DNA of 64,000 nt from Mycobacterium rhizamassiliense (GCF_900157375.1 NZ_LT721901.1:5951471-6015470); one strand, 5' to 3'. Counted from the first letter of the stretch, positions 42,927 to 52,638 are shown. Notes: generated by a model not told the origin, from the letters alone. Made by a program: numbers and translations.

Positions 42927-44486
42927 CTACGACGTACCGGCTGGGGCCAGCATCTCCTTCCAGCCGTCGTCGCCAGTTTTGGTGGAGTTCTGCACGGAGT
43001 ATTTGACGCCGTCGGGTCCCACCAGCTCACCGCTTTGCGGGCTGTATACCGCAGACGGAGGTCCGCCCGGGGTGTACACGCACGGGTTGGGCTGCTGGCC
43101 GTTGCACTGCACCGAGCCGGTTTTCGGCCGGGTCAGCGGGTCGCTGGTCGGCGGCGGCGTCCCCGACACGCGATCCGACGGCGCCGGGTTCATGCCGTTG
43201 TTGACCGACGGCGCCGGGATCACCATGCCCGGTCGCACGGACTGGTCACAACGCGCCGAGGGGGCCGGGCAGGTCAGGATCTGGTTCGGGTCGCCGTACC
43301 ACGGGTTCGTGCCGGCGGGCACGTACGGCTTGGGGTCGCGGCACTCCCGCGGCGACGCGGCCCGCTTGCCCGGGATGTCGACACACGGGATGTTGCGGGC
43401 GCCACGCACGCCGTTGGCCGGGGTGTCCATCGGGATCTTGCAGTAGGTGCCCGTGGGCAACGGTTGCATGCTGGTGTCGGCCGGGGACCGCCATTCGTGC
43501 GCCGGAATGAAACCCGTCAGGCAAGGCGGCGGCTGGTTGATCGACAACGCCAGGTCCAGCGCGGCTTGGTTCGGGAATGGCAGCGCGGCTGTCTCCGTGA
43601 TCGACGCGCCCTGCGGCAGGTACACCAGGATCTGCTCCAGGCCGGTGTGGTAGCGCTTCAGCAAATCGTTGACGACTTCGAGGTTCGCCAGCAGCTGGGG
43701 CAGCGAGTCGCGGATGTCGCCGAACACCGAGTTCACCTGATCGGCGGTCGGGGCCGCCTGGGACAGCAGGCTTTTCAGGCTCTGATCTTGTTGGGCCGAC
43801 TGGGCGCCCAGGGAGTTGAGGTTGCGCGCCCAGCGCTCGATGGCGGCACCGGATTTGACTTGACTGTCCAGGATGGGCCCGGAGTTGCGGATGATGTCGT
43901 TGACGTCGGTGATATTGGTCTTGGTGTCGCCGACGATCGCCTGGGTGGAGTCGACCAGTCGTTGCAGGGCCGGGCCCAACCCGCCGACGGATTCTGCGGT
44001 CTCATCGAGCAACTTGCCGATCTTGTCCTTGGGCAACGCCTCGAGCCCACGATTGGCCGTGTCCAGCGCCGGCCCGATCTCCGCAGGTACCGTGCCCTTG
44101 GCGATGGTCTGTCCGTCGGACAGGTACTTCCCCGGATTCCCGGCGGACACCAAGTCCAGGAACTGCTCGCCGACCGCCGAGACCGAATGCACGTTGGCGA
44201 CCGCGTCGGCCGGGATCTTGTAGTGGCTGTCAATGCTCATCGTCGCCTGGACGCCGCGCTCGGTCGGTTCGACGTCGGTGACCTTGCCGATCGTCACACC
44301 GCGAAACGTCACATTGGCCGTCGGGTACAGACCGCCCGACGCGGGCAGCTCGGCCTTGAGTTGGTATCGGCCGATCCCGGCGAGGCTTGGCACCTGTAGG
44401 TAGTAGACGCCCAACACCAGCAGCGAAATTATCGTCAGGATTCCGAACGCGATCAGCTGGCGAATCTCGAAACGAGTTATCACCAT
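42927..44486 (-). CDS. Orphan MceF-type mammalian-cell-entry protein
   Basis: 519 residues. The N-terminal anchor is RQLIAFGILTIISLLVLGVY, then the Mce/MlaD domain (KAELPASGGLYPTANVTFRG, VTIGKVTDVEPTERGVQATM) and a long helical region with coiled-coil character (about 130-290), followed by a Cys- and Pro-rich tail (PPPTSDPLTRPKTGSVQCNG). The order and length match the last gene (F) of mce operons. No YrbE permease or other Mce gene is in the window. MceF subunits build the periplasmic lipid-transfer tunnel, so this one would have to join another operon's complex. Confidence 0.85.
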   Translation of the reverse strand: MVITRFEIRQLIAFGILTIISLLVLGVYYLQVPSLAGIGRYQLKAELPASGGLYPTANVTFRGVTIGKVTDVEPTERGVQATMSIDSHYKIPADAVANVHSVSAVGEQFLDLVSAGNPGKYLSDGQTIAKGTVPAEIGPALDTANRGLEALPKDKIGKLLDETAESVGGLGPALQRLVDSTQAIVGDTKTNITDVNDIIRNSGPILDSQVKSGAAIERWARNLNSLGAQSAQQDQSLKSLLSQAAPTADQVNSVFGDIRDSLPQLLANLEVVNDLLKRYHTGLEQILVYLPQGASITETAALPFPNQAALDLALSINQPPPCLTGFIPAHEWRSPADTSMQPLPTGTYCKIPMDTPANGVRGARNIPCVDIPGKRAASPRECRDPKPYVPAGTNPWYGDPNQILTCPAPSARCDQSVRPGMVIPAPSVNNGMNPAPSDRVSGTPPPTSDPLTRPKTGSVQCNGQQPNPCVYTPGGPPSAVYSPQSGELVGPDGVKYSVQNSTKTGDDGWKEMLAPAGTS

Positions 44487-44578
44487 GAACCGTGAACCCT
44501 CCCGTCCGGACCGCCCTCGGGCTGGCAAACACAAAAACGCGTGTTGTCAGGATCGCACATCCTGGGCGCGCGGCGTGA

Positions 44579-45697
44579 TCAGACTCGATAACCGTCCAGG
44601 AACCCGGTCAATCCGGTCGGTTGATGTTCGCCCATGTGGAATTCTTCGAGCACGCCGATTCCGACCCGCTCACCCATCCGCGCCCGCACCAAATTCTGCA
44701 GGTGGACCGACGACAGTTCCAAGGGATCGAAATCATCGACCCTGATTGATTCTCTGCCCGTTTCCGCCTGCCCGTGATTGCTGCCGTGAGTCCAATGCGG
44801 GTGCAGGTAGCCGATCCCCCGCATCCGGAAGGTCGTGAGCTTCTCCAGTTCGACCAGCGTGTGGCCGTCCACGGGATCGTCGAATCGCAAACGGGCGCTT
44901 CGCATCTCGCGGCGGCCCGGCTCCCACTCAATCTCGTAGGCGATGCCACCGCATTCGCGGACCCCCGTGCGGCTCCACGGCGTGACGTCCGCCCCGACCG
45001 GCTCCAGCACCAGCGCCGTCTGCAGCCAACGCGAGCCGTCAGCGTTCTCGTGCAGAGCCAGATGGGTGTAGCGGTCTTCGAAATGCAAAGGCGCCCAGAG
45101 CCAAAAGACCTGAGGCAGCTGGAACGCCCGGTTGGTGGCGATCTGCTCGCCGACCGGACGCACACCCCAGGAGCGGTCCCTGGTTCCCGACACCCGCTCC
45201 GGATGGATCTCGATGCGGGTGCCGTCGACGGTGATCTGACCCTGCCACGCGCCCCACTGGGTCAACCGGGTGTGATCGGTGAGCACGATGCCTTCCGGCG
45301 AGAGCCTGCGCTGCCTCGGCTCCTCGATCGCGACGGTGGTCGCGGTGAAGGTCAGGTCGGCCTCGATTCCGTGCTCGTTGGGGCCCACGACAAAGCGCAG
45401 CCGCCGCATCGGTTCGAGCACGTCGATGCGGATGGGGCCGACCACCGTGGAGCGGTCCGTCGGCATCGCTCCAGAGCTGAAGATCGAATGCTGCACCCCG
45501 TCGACCACGATGCTGAACGCGGCGTCGATGACGCCGCGCACCGGGTAGTGGCCCATGGCGGCGCCGAACATGAATTGGCCGTCCCGGTCGTGCCCGTTGA
45601 ACCAGTACCGGTCGTAGTGGTTCGGATCGGCGCTGGCCGGGTGGGCGATCGGGTCGGCCGAGGGATGAATGGGAAAGTCGTCGTAGGGACTGAGCAT
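44579..45697 (-). CDS. AttH/hydroxyneurosporene-synthase-like lipocalin-fold protein
   Basis: 372 residues. The protein has the two-barrel look of the AttH/CrtC-like families: DPNHYDRYWFNGHDRDGQFM, VRGVIDAAFSIVVDGVQHSI, a central WGAWQGQITVDGTRIEIHPE, the conserved RDRSWGVRPVG, and WLWAPLHFEDRYTHLALHEN. The RDRSWG segment is the most family-like piece. Related mycobacterial proteins sit among lipid-modifying genes; an isoprenoid or lipid ligand is likely but not shown. It lies 66 bp behind the epoxide-hydrolase-like gene on the same strand. Confidence 0.7.
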   Translation of the reverse strand: MLSPYDDFPIHPSADPIAHPASADPNHYDRYWFNGHDRDGQFMFGAAMGHYPVRGVIDAAFSIVVDGVQHSIFSSGAMPTDRSTVVGPIRIDVLEPMRRLRFVVGPNEHGIEADLTFTATTVAIEEPRQRRLSPEGIVLTDHTRLTQWGAWQGQITVDGTRIEIHPERVSGTRDRSWGVRPVGEQIATNRAFQLPQVFWLWAPLHFEDRYTHLALHENADGSRWLQTALVLEPVGADVTPWSRTGVRECGGIAYEIEWEPGRREMRSARLRFDDPVDGHTLVELEKLTTFRMRGIGYLHPHWTHGSNHGQAETGRESIRVDDFDPLELSSVHLQNLVRARMGERVGIGVLEEFHMGEHQPTGLTGFLDGYRV

Positions 45698-45763
45698 GTG
45701 GCTCCTAACGCCTATTCGGTCCCGGCGGCTGGAACTGATTGCGTTCCAGCACAGGGCTTTTCG

Positions 45764-46138
45764 CTAGCCGAAAGCCTGCGTCAGGGTGTTCATGTCGAAG
45801 TAGTCGCGCCACGCCACGATCTTGTCGTCGGCGACCTCGAACACGCCGGTGACCGGGAGCTCGATGGACTTGCCGGCCTTGGTGCGCATGATGTCGGTGC
45901 GCTCGTTGAAAACCAGGTTTCCCTCGCTGACTTGGCGGTGTACGACGAAGTCGATTCCGTCCAGGGTCGCAAAGAAGTTTTCGATGAACGCCCGGATCGC
46001 CTCGCGGCCCCGCACGGCTTCCATCGGAATGTTGTGGTAGACAGCATCTTCGGCCAGATATTCCGTGATCTTGGCGGCGTCGGGCGAAGACCACAGCGCA
46101 CAGAATTGCGTGACGAGCTCAGCCGGCGAACGTGACAT
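45764..46138 (-). CDS. Limonene-1,2-epoxide-hydrolase-like protein
   Basis: 124 residues with AAAGGAG before the ATG at 46138. The SnoaL-like cone fold of limonene epoxide hydrolases is shown by YLAEDAVYHNIPMEAVRGRE, VVHRQVSEGNLVFNERTDIM and VFEVADDKIVAWRDYFDMNT. The catalytic Asp-Arg-Asp set of the family has good candidates in NERTD and WRDYFD. It resembles the mycobacterial EphG type, which opens epoxides of sterols or fatty acids. It is divergent from a small membrane-protein gene. Confidence 0.85.
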   Translation of the reverse strand: MSRSPAELVTQFCALWSSPDAAKITEYLAEDAVYHNIPMEAVRGREAIRAFIENFFATLDGIDFVVHRQVSEGNLVFNERTDIMRTKAGKSIELPVTGVFEVADDKIVAWRDYFDMNTLTQAFG

Positions 46139-46282
46139 TCCGATCTCCTTTGGTCGGTTATCCGCGTCGATCTTCGCATGCGGACTTGCGCTGCGGCATA
46201 GTGCACGGCAACGTACTGTAAGGTCTAGCCAGCCCCAGGGCGCAGCGGTACTCTTCCGTACACGCCGGAGCAAAGGACGAGG

Positions 46283-46717
46283 ATGATCAGTTTCAGTTTG
46301 GGTGTGTACGCGTTCCTCACCCTCCTTTTTCTTGCGCTGGCCATACTGTTCGCGGTTATCGCGACCTTTTACGTATGCCGGTTGGAGCGCCGGCCTGCAA
46401 ATCCCATAGGCGACGAAATCGGCAGCGCCAAAACGGTTCTGCGTAAAGTCCGCAAAGACGAGCCTATATCGGCGGAAGAGTTGGATTACGCGAAGGAAAT
46501 CGTCGGCATTCGTAGCTCCGCGCTGACGTTCTCCATCCCGGCTACTTTGTTCTCTTTGGGATGCTTTTACGTGTTCGGCAGTCTCTACCACCTGCATGGA
46601 GCCACGCCGTCGGAGCGGACGTTTCTCGGGGTGTTCCCGATGTTGGCCTCGATGAACTTCACGACGCAGATTCTGCGCAGTATCCGGATGAAAAGACGTC
46701 TGCAGAAATTGCCCTGA
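46283..46717 (+). CDS. Small membrane protein of unknown family
   Basis: 144 residues. The first helix is VYAFLTLLFLALAILFAVIA (about 8-27), followed by a charged cytosolic segment (RPANPIGDEIGSAKTVLRKV, RKDEPISAEELDYAKEIVG), a second helix (LTFSIPATLFSLGCFYVFGS) and a third weak one near LGVFPMLASMNFTTQIL. AAGGACGAGG precedes the ATG. It lies 170 bp before the MmpS gene in the same direction but in a separate transcription unit. I do not recognise the family. Confidence 0.7.
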   Translation: MISFSLGVYAFLTLLFLALAILFAVIATFYVCRLERRPANPIGDEIGSAKTVLRKVRKDEPISAEELDYAKEIVGIRSSALTFSIPATLFSLGCFYVFGSLYHLHGATPSERTFLGVFPMLASMNFTTQILRSIRMKRRLQKLP

Positions 46718-46887
46718 GGCGGCAGTAGGCATCTGGTGCGTACCCCACGTAAGTACATGCAAAGGCCTTCGCGGTCGCGCTCCGGCCGCACTGCCGATAG
46801 TGTCTTTGAACGGTCATCGACGGTAAATAAATGGACCGGTCGGGGAATGAAAATACGAGGTCTGGGGGGATTTCGAAAGGTGATCGA

Positions 46888-47331
46888 ATGAGTCCTCGTC
46901 TAAGGGGCAGGACCATCTTGGCGCGAACCTGGATGCCGTTGGTTGCCGTCGTGGTCGTCAGCGTCGGGGCGGTGGCCATGTGGAAGGTGCATCAGTTCTC
47001 CGATCCGCCTCCCGTCGTCACCGTCAACGAGCCGGCAGCACCTCCGGAATTCAGCATCAAACGGATCGACTATGAGGTGTTCGGCTCCGCCGGGAGCGGG
47101 GGGATGCTCGTCTGGGTGGACTACAACGGGCATCCACATCAGGTCGATCTCACTGCGATGCCCTGGTCGCACCACGAGGAGACCACGCTCACCGTGGTGT
47201 CGGGCAGCATCTCGGCGCAGGTTCATGGCGGTCAAGTCGGCTGCCGGCTGCGGGTGAATGGCGTTGTCCGCGCTGAACAGACCGATGACCATCAGGATGC
47301 CCACGTCTTCTGCCTGGTGAAGTCCGCATGA
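46888..47331 (+). CDS. MmpS-family accessory protein
   Basis: 147 residues. One N-terminal helix (MPLVAVVVVSVGAVAMWKVH) and a periplasmic beta domain with the MmpS signature: FSIKRIDYEVFGSAGSGGML, VWVDYNGHPHQVDLTAMPWS, a Cys pair (GCRLRVNGVV, HVFCLVKSA). It should help its MmpL partner in export of lipids, siderophores or drugs. Its TGA overlaps the MmpL ATG (ATGA), so translation is coupled. The 170-bp upstream gap contains the promoter; no MarR/TetR regulator is next to it. Confidence 0.9.
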   Translation: MSPRLRGRTILARTWMPLVAVVVVSVGAVAMWKVHQFSDPPPVVTVNEPAAPPEFSIKRIDYEVFGSAGSGGMLVWVDYNGHPHQVDLTAMPWSHHEETTLTVVSGSISAQVHGGQVGCRLRVNGVVRAEQTDDHQDAHVFCLVKSA

Positions 47332-50153
47332 GTGAGCATCGGACGGAAACTCCGGTGAAGCGACCCTTCGTCCCCAGAATGGTCCGCGCCTTCGCAATAC
47401 CGATCATTGCCTTTTGGGGCCTGCTCGCCGTGTCGACGAACACCTTCATGCCGCAGGTAGAGCGGGTCGCAGAAGAACTCGCGGGGCCGGTAGTTCCGCA
47501 TTACGCGCCGTCGCAGCGAGCGTTGCTGTCCATCGGCGCGAAGTTCCAGGAGTCGAATTCGACCAGCCTGGCCATGGTTGTGCTGGAGGCCAACCGGCCG
47601 CTGGGCGACCAAGACCATCAGTACTACGACGAGTTGATGCGCCGACTCTTGCACGACACCAACCACGTGCAGTCCGCCATCGATCTATGGGGGAAGCCGA
47701 TCACCGCGGCAGGGGCGCAGAGCCTCGACGGCAAGTGCACCTACGTGCTGTTGCGCCTCGCAGGCGATATCGGCCAAATGCAGGCCAACCAGTCTGTGGC
47801 CGCCGTGCGAAATATCGTCGCGAAGGACACACCGCCGCCCGGGCTCAAGGTCTACGTCAGCGGCGCGGCACCGCTTGCCTCGGACACGGTGGCTATTGCG
47901 AACAACAGCCTGAACAACATCACGATCGTGACGATCTTCCTGATCCTCGGGATGTTGCTGCTGGTGTATCGCTCCATCGTCACCCTGTTTGTGCCGTTGG
48001 CCGGCGTCCTGTTCGAGATGCTGGTCGCAAAGGGGGTTATCGCAACCCTGGGGCATCTCGGCTACATCGAGCTTTCGTCATTCGCCGTGAACATCGTCAT
48101 CGCGCTAACCCTAGGAGCGGGAACTGATTACGGCATCTTCCTGATAGGGCGCTATCACGAGGCGCGGCACGACGGCGAGGGCAGGGAGGAGGCGTTTTAC
48201 ACCGCCTATAAGAGTGTCACGCCGGTCATCCTCGGCTCGGGGCTGACGATCGCGGGAGCGTGTTACTGCCTGACTTTCGCGCGACTGAACTACTTCCACA
48301 CGATGGGCCCCGCCGTTGCCATCAGCATGCTCTTCACCATCGCGGCGGCACTGACGCTCGGCCCGGCCTTCTTGACCGTGGGCACCCTTTTCGGGCTTTT
48401 CGACCCGAAGAGCAAGGCCAAAGCGCATCTGTATCGGCGGATCGGAACGAGCGTGGTCCGGTGGCCGGTGCCGATTCTGGTGGCCAGTACCGCCGCCGTC
48501 GTGCTCGGGGGGATCTTCGTGCCGACGTATAAGCAGAACTACGACGACCGTCAGTACCAGCCGCACAATTCGCCCGCCAATGTGGGTTTCCAGGCGGCCG
48601 ATCGGCACTTCCCGAAGAGCAAGCTGTTTTCTGAGATGCTGATGATCGAGTCGGATCACGATCTGCGAAATTCGGCCGACTTCATCTCGCTGGACCGCGC
48701 GGCCAAGGCCCTCGAGCGTCTCCCCGGCGTCGCGATGGTACAAAGCATCACCAGGCCGATGGGCCGAGCCTTGGAACACGCCACCATCCCCTACCTCTTC
48801 ACCACGCAGGGCAGCGCCAACGGTCAACAGCTCCCGTTCACCAAGCAGCAGAACGCCAATACCAGCGAGCAGGCACAGATCACCGACCACACCGTCGCCG
48901 TCCTGCGCAAGGAGATCGGCTTCTTCCAGACGGTGTCGGATGAGCTTCATAAGACAGTGCTCACGTTGCAGGATACGCAGCAGGTCACCGACGAGCTGCG
49001 GTCGAACCTGGCCAACCTCGAGGATTTCTTCCGGCCGTTGCGCAGCTATTTCTATTGGGAGAAGCACTGTTTCGACATCCCCGTGTGCTACGCATTCCGA
49101 TCTCTGTTCGAGTCGGTCGACGGCCTCGACCAACTGGCCGACGATATCAAGGACGCCGTCGTGTCCCTTGAGGTCGTAGACAGGACCTTCCCCCAAATCA
49201 TCACCCAGCTCAAACTGACGGCCGACGACTCGGAAGCCTTGGCGAAGCTGTTGGTCAGCACCTACGGTCAGTCGTCGTTGCAATCCACCCAGACCGATCA
49301 GACATATGACGACTCGATCAACGTGGGGCTCGATTTCGACGCGGCCCGCAGTGACGACTTCTTCTACATTCCCCATGAGGGTTTCGACAACGAGGACGTC
49401 AAGACGGGCATGAAGCTGCTGATGTCACCGGACGGCAAGGCTGCCCGGTTCATCGTCACACACACCGGGGACGCAAATGGCCCAGAAGGCGTGCAGCACG
49501 TCGAACAGTTCCCCGATGCCATCACCGCGGCACTCAAGGAAACGTCGCTGGCCGGCGCACGCGTTTACATCGGCGGTTCGGGATCAACCAATAAGGACAT
49601 CAAGCAATATGCGATGTCCGATCTGCTGATCGTGGCGATCGCCGCCTTCGTGCTGATCTTTTTGATCATGTTGTCCCTGACGCGAAGCCTGATGGCCGCC
49701 ATGGTCATTCCCCTCACGGTGGCCTTCTCCTACGCCGGAGCGTTCGGGCTCTCCATACTGGTCTGGCAACACCTGATTGGCCTGCCCTTGCATTGGTTGA
49801 TCTTGCCGCTCACGTTCATCATCCTGGTGGCGGTGGGTTCCGACTACAACCTGCTGCTGATCCTTCGCGTCAAAGAGGAGCTGCACGCCGGCATCCACAC
49901 GGGACTCATTCGCGCACTGGGTAGTACGGGCGGTGTGGTGACGTCGGCGGGTCTGGTGTTCGCCTTCACCATGTTGGCAATGCTGACCAGCGATTTGCGC
50001 ACGGTCGGCCAGGTGGGCTCGACGGTGTGCATCGGTCTGCTACTCGACACGCTGATCGTGCGCTCGTTCGTGGTGCCGGCCATCCTGCGGATCCTCGGGC
50101 CCTGGTTCTGGTGGCCGACGCTGGTGCGGAGCCGCCCGCTGCGGCAGGCCTAG
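47328..50153 (+). CDS. MmpL RND-family transporter
   Basis: 941 residues with the MmpL layout: helix 1 near 20-38, periplasmic domain 1, helices 2-6 at about 195-370, a large periplasmic domain with coiled-coil part (about 500-620), and helices 7-12 at about 765-930. The proton-relay Asp-Tyr pairs are in LTLGAGTDYGIFLIGRYHE (D267) and VAVGSDYNLLLILRVKEEL (D839). The length and MmpS partner place it with MmpL4/5-like transporters, which export siderophores, glycopeptidolipids or azoles; the cargo here is unknown. Confidence 0.92.
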   Translation: MSEHRTETPVKRPFVPRMVRAFAIPIIAFWGLLAVSTNTFMPQVERVAEELAGPVVPHYAPSQRALLSIGAKFQESNSTSLAMVVLEANRPLGDQDHQYYDELMRRLLHDTNHVQSAIDLWGKPITAAGAQSLDGKCTYVLLRLAGDIGQMQANQSVAAVRNIVAKDTPPPGLKVYVSGAAPLASDTVAIANNSLNNITIVTIFLILGMLLLVYRSIVTLFVPLAGVLFEMLVAKGVIATLGHLGYIELSSFAVNIVIALTLGAGTDYGIFLIGRYHEARHDGEGREEAFYTAYKSVTPVILGSGLTIAGACYCLTFARLNYFHTMGPAVAISMLFTIAAALTLGPAFLTVGTLFGLFDPKSKAKAHLYRRIGTSVVRWPVPILVASTAAVVLGGIFVPTYKQNYDDRQYQPHNSPANVGFQAADRHFPKSKLFSEMLMIESDHDLRNSADFISLDRAAKALERLPGVAMVQSITRPMGRALEHATIPYLFTTQGSANGQQLPFTKQQNANTSEQAQITDHTVAVLRKEIGFFQTVSDELHKTVLTLQDTQQVTDELRSNLANLEDFFRPLRSYFYWEKHCFDIPVCYAFRSLFESVDGLDQLADDIKDAVVSLEVVDRTFPQIITQLKLTADDSEALAKLLVSTYGQSSLQSTQTDQTYDDSINVGLDFDAARSDDFFYIPHEGFDNEDVKTGMKLLMSPDGKAARFIVTHTGDANGPEGVQHVEQFPDAITAALKETSLAGARVYIGGSGSTNKDIKQYAMSDLLIVAIAAFVLIFLIMLSLTRSLMAAMVIPLTVAFSYAGAFGLSILVWQHLIGLPLHWLILPLTFIILVAVGSDYNLLLILRVKEELHAGIHTGLIRALGSTGGVVTSAGLVFAFTMLAMLTSDLRTVGQVGSTVCIGLLLDTLIVRSFVVPAILRILGPWFWWPTLVRSRPLRQA

Positions 50154-50188
50154 GGAAGTTCCAGAGCCTGCGCGGCGTTACTGGGTTC

Positions 50189-51061
50189 GTGACGGTAACG
50201 GGCTTTCACGAAGGCGAACTGGCGACGCAACGCCGAGCCGGTGTCGAGGCCGAGGCCAAGCGCCTGGAAAGGATGCTCGACGGGTCCCGGCTATCCGACG
50301 GCGCCACGAAGTTCCTGAGGTCGCTCCGGTTTGCCGCTATCACCGGGCGCGACAGTGACGGGGCGCTGTGGGTTTCTCCGCTGTCCGGGCAGCCGGGGTT
50401 CCTGCGCGGCGACGGCGACACGTTGGAAATCTCGGCCGTTCTGCGCGAGGGCGATCCGCTGCATCGGATGCCGATCGGCCAACAGGTCGGCCTGATCGCC
50501 ATCGATTTCGGCACCCGGCGCAGGTTGCGGATCAACGGCTTCCTGGTCGACGCCGCCGACGGCGGCATGACGGTGCGCGTCGACCAGGCATACGGAAATT
50601 GCCCCAAGTACATTCACCCCCACGAAGTCAGCGTCTCCGCAGAAGCCACCGCTGCCGCCGATATACCCAGGTGCGCAACGTCTTTGAGCACGGCTGACCG
50701 CGCGATGATCGCCGCGGCCGACACTTTCTTCCTGGGAACCACGCACCCCACCCGGGGCAGCGATGCCTCACACCGCGGCGGCCCGCCCGGATTCGTGCGG
50801 GTCGACTCCCCCGACCGCTTGTGGTGGCCAGACTTCCCGGGCAACAACATGTTCAACAGCTTCGGCAATCTGGCCGTCGACGACGAGGCCGCCCTGTTGT
50901 TCGTCGACTTCCATACGGGCGCCGCAGTGCACCTGTCCGGTACCGCGCAGGTGCAGTGGACCACGCCCGGCGCGGACGGCGACGATGGGGGCGTAGGTCG
51001 CCGCGTCGTGTTTTCGGTCGGTTCGGTTGTCGCCTTGGGAGATTCGCCGGGCGTCAAGTGA
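50189..51061 (+). CDS. Pyridoxamine-5'-phosphate-oxidase-like flavin/haem split-barrel protein
   Basis: 290 residues from the GTG at 50189 (VTVTGFHEGELATQRRAGVE). Two half-barrel modules are visible: FLRSLRFAAITGRDSDGALW, VSPLSGQPGFLRGDGDTLEI and later FLGTTHPTRGSDASHRGGPP, GFVRVDSPDRLWWPDFPGNN, MFNSFGNLAVDDEAALLFVD. This matches the PNPOx-like family with FMN-binding RGG motif, often fused to or found with reductases. It starts 35 bp after mmpL and ends 25 bp before the sulfite-oxidase-like gene, so it could be in the same operon. A flavin-dependent redox role is likely. Confidence 0.8.
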   Translation: MTVTGFHEGELATQRRAGVEAEAKRLERMLDGSRLSDGATKFLRSLRFAAITGRDSDGALWVSPLSGQPGFLRGDGDTLEISAVLREGDPLHRMPIGQQVGLIAIDFGTRRRLRINGFLVDAADGGMTVRVDQAYGNCPKYIHPHEVSVSAEATAAADIPRCATSLSTADRAMIAAADTFFLGTTHPTRGSDASHRGGPPGFVRVDSPDRLWWPDFPGNNMFNSFGNLAVDDEAALLFVDFHTGAAVHLSGTAQVQWTTPGADGDDGGVGRRVVFSVGSVVALGDSPGVK

Positions 51062-51086
51062 CGCCGAACGCGAGTACAGTTGCCCG

Positions 51087-52634
51087 ATGGCTGTAGCTCA
51101 GTCGAATGAGCGCATGATCGCCGGAGTCGCCGCCGCGGCGATATCGCTCGGCGTGGCCGAGCTGGTGGGCGTCCCGTTCAGCTCGCGGGCCAATGCTCGC
51201 ACCGCGGTCGGGTCGGCGGTCGTCGACCTGACACCCGGGCCGGTTAAAGAGTGGGCAATCCAGACCCTCGGCTCACTGGACAAGCTGTTCCTGTCCTTCG
51301 CCGTGCTTGTGGCCATCGCCACGATCGCCGCGATCGCCGGCACCCTCGAGACGCGGCGCCGCCCGGTCGGCAGTGCGATGATCGCCGCGGCGGGCGTCCT
51401 CGGATGCGTCGCCGTGCTGTCACGGCAGGGCGCCACGTTGCTCGACACGATCCCCACCCTTGCGGGCACCGCCTGCGGCGTCGCGGCGCTACGCCTGCTC
51501 ACCCGCCGGTTCTGGCCCGACACGACAGAAGCGGAGGGCGGCGCCGATCGTGACGAGCCGGACGCGCGCAGGCGCGCCTGGCTCATGTACGGGGTCCTCG
51601 GGTTCGGCTTGGCGAGCGGGGTGGCGGGTGCGCTCGTCACACGGTTAGTGAATTCCGTGGCCGCCGATCGCATGGCCTTGACGCTTCCCATGCCGCGGAG
51701 ATCGGCACCGCCGATACCCGCCGGTGTGCAACCGAAGGGTGTTGCGCTACCGAGCTTCATCACCACTAGCGGCGACTTCTACCGGGTGGACACGGCACTC
51801 AGCGTCCCCCAACTCAGCCACACCGACTGGCGGCTGCGTATCCACGGCATGGTGGACCACGAGGCCACCTACGGCTTCGGTGATCTCGCCCGCTTCGACG
51901 TCGTCGAGATGGTGACCACATTGGCCTGCGTGTCGAATCCCGTTGGAGGGAAGCTCATTTCGACGGGCGTCTGGACGGGCTATCGGCTGGCCGATCTGCT
52001 GGCGGCTGCCGGGGTACACGCGGATGCCGACATGGTGCTGTCTACATCGATCGACGGGTTCACCGCCGGCACGCCCGTGCAGGCGCTCACCGACGGCCGG
52101 GAAGCCCTCCTCGCGGTTGGCCTCAACGGCCAGCCACTACCTGTCGAGCATGGCTACCCGGCCCGGCTGGTGGTGCCCGGGCTGTATGGATATGTGTCGG
52201 CCACCAAGTGGGTCGTCGATTTGGAGCTGACCCGCTTCGACCGAGCACAGGCGTACTGGACACGGTTCGGCTGGGCAGCGCGTGCGCCCATCAAGACCGA
52301 GTCCCGGATCGACGTGCCGAGAGCCGACCAGCGGCTGCCCGCGGGACCCGTGGTGTTCGGCGGCGTCGCGTGGGCACAGAATCGCGGTGTGCGCGCCGTG
52401 GAGGTCATGATCGACGACGGCGGGTGGCAGCCCGCCGAACAGGGCGCGAGCTATTCCAACGAGACGTGGCGGTTATGGAGCTTCCCCTGGGAGGCGAATA
52501 CACCTGGGAGACACAAGATCACGGTGCGCGCCACCGACAACACCGGTGCGGTCCAAACTGCGGATCGGGTCGGGAGCGTCCCGGATGGGGCCACCGGCTG
52601 GCACACGGTGGAGTTCACCGTGGCCGGGGCCTGA
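51087..52634 (+). CDS. Membrane-anchored sulfite-oxidase-family molybdoenzyme
   Basis: 515 residues. Residues 1-190 carry about four membrane helices (GVAAAAISLGVAELVGVPF, LFLSFAVLVAIATIAAIAGT). The periplasmic molybdopterin domain (about 235-415) has the Mo-coordinating Cys281 in EMVTTLACVSNPVGGKL and the family motifs WTGYRLADLLAAAGV and YPARLVVPGLYGYVSATKWV. The last 100 residues are the Mo-co dimerisation domain (WPFE-like KTESRIDVPR, EVMIDDGGWQPAEQG). It resembles the mycobacterial Rv0218 type. TACAGT (51075-51080) lies 6 nt before the ATG. Substrate unknown. Confidence 0.87.
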   Translation: MAVAQSNERMIAGVAAAAISLGVAELVGVPFSSRANARTAVGSAVVDLTPGPVKEWAIQTLGSLDKLFLSFAVLVAIATIAAIAGTLETRRRPVGSAMIAAAGVLGCVAVLSRQGATLLDTIPTLAGTACGVAALRLLTRRFWPDTTEAEGGADRDEPDARRRAWLMYGVLGFGLASGVAGALVTRLVNSVAADRMALTLPMPRRSAPPIPAGVQPKGVALPSFITTSGDFYRVDTALSVPQLSHTDWRLRIHGMVDHEATYGFGDLARFDVVEMVTTLACVSNPVGGKLISTGVWTGYRLADLLAAAGVHADADMVLSTSIDGFTAGTPVQALTDGREALLAVGLNGQPLPVEHGYPARLVVPGLYGYVSATKWVVDLELTRFDRAQAYWTRFGWAARAPIKTESRIDVPRADQRLPAGPVVFGGVAWAQNRGVRAVEVMIDDGGWQPAEQGASYSNETWRLWSFPWEANTPGRHKITVRATDNTGAVQTADRVGSVPDGATGWHTVEFTVAGA

Positions 52635-52638
52635 AGCG

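Noticed and set aside
51087..51112. A tRNA-like GGCTGTAGCTCAG start
   Set aside because: It is the first codons of the molybdoenzyme gene (MAVAQSNE) and no downstream tRNA arms follow.
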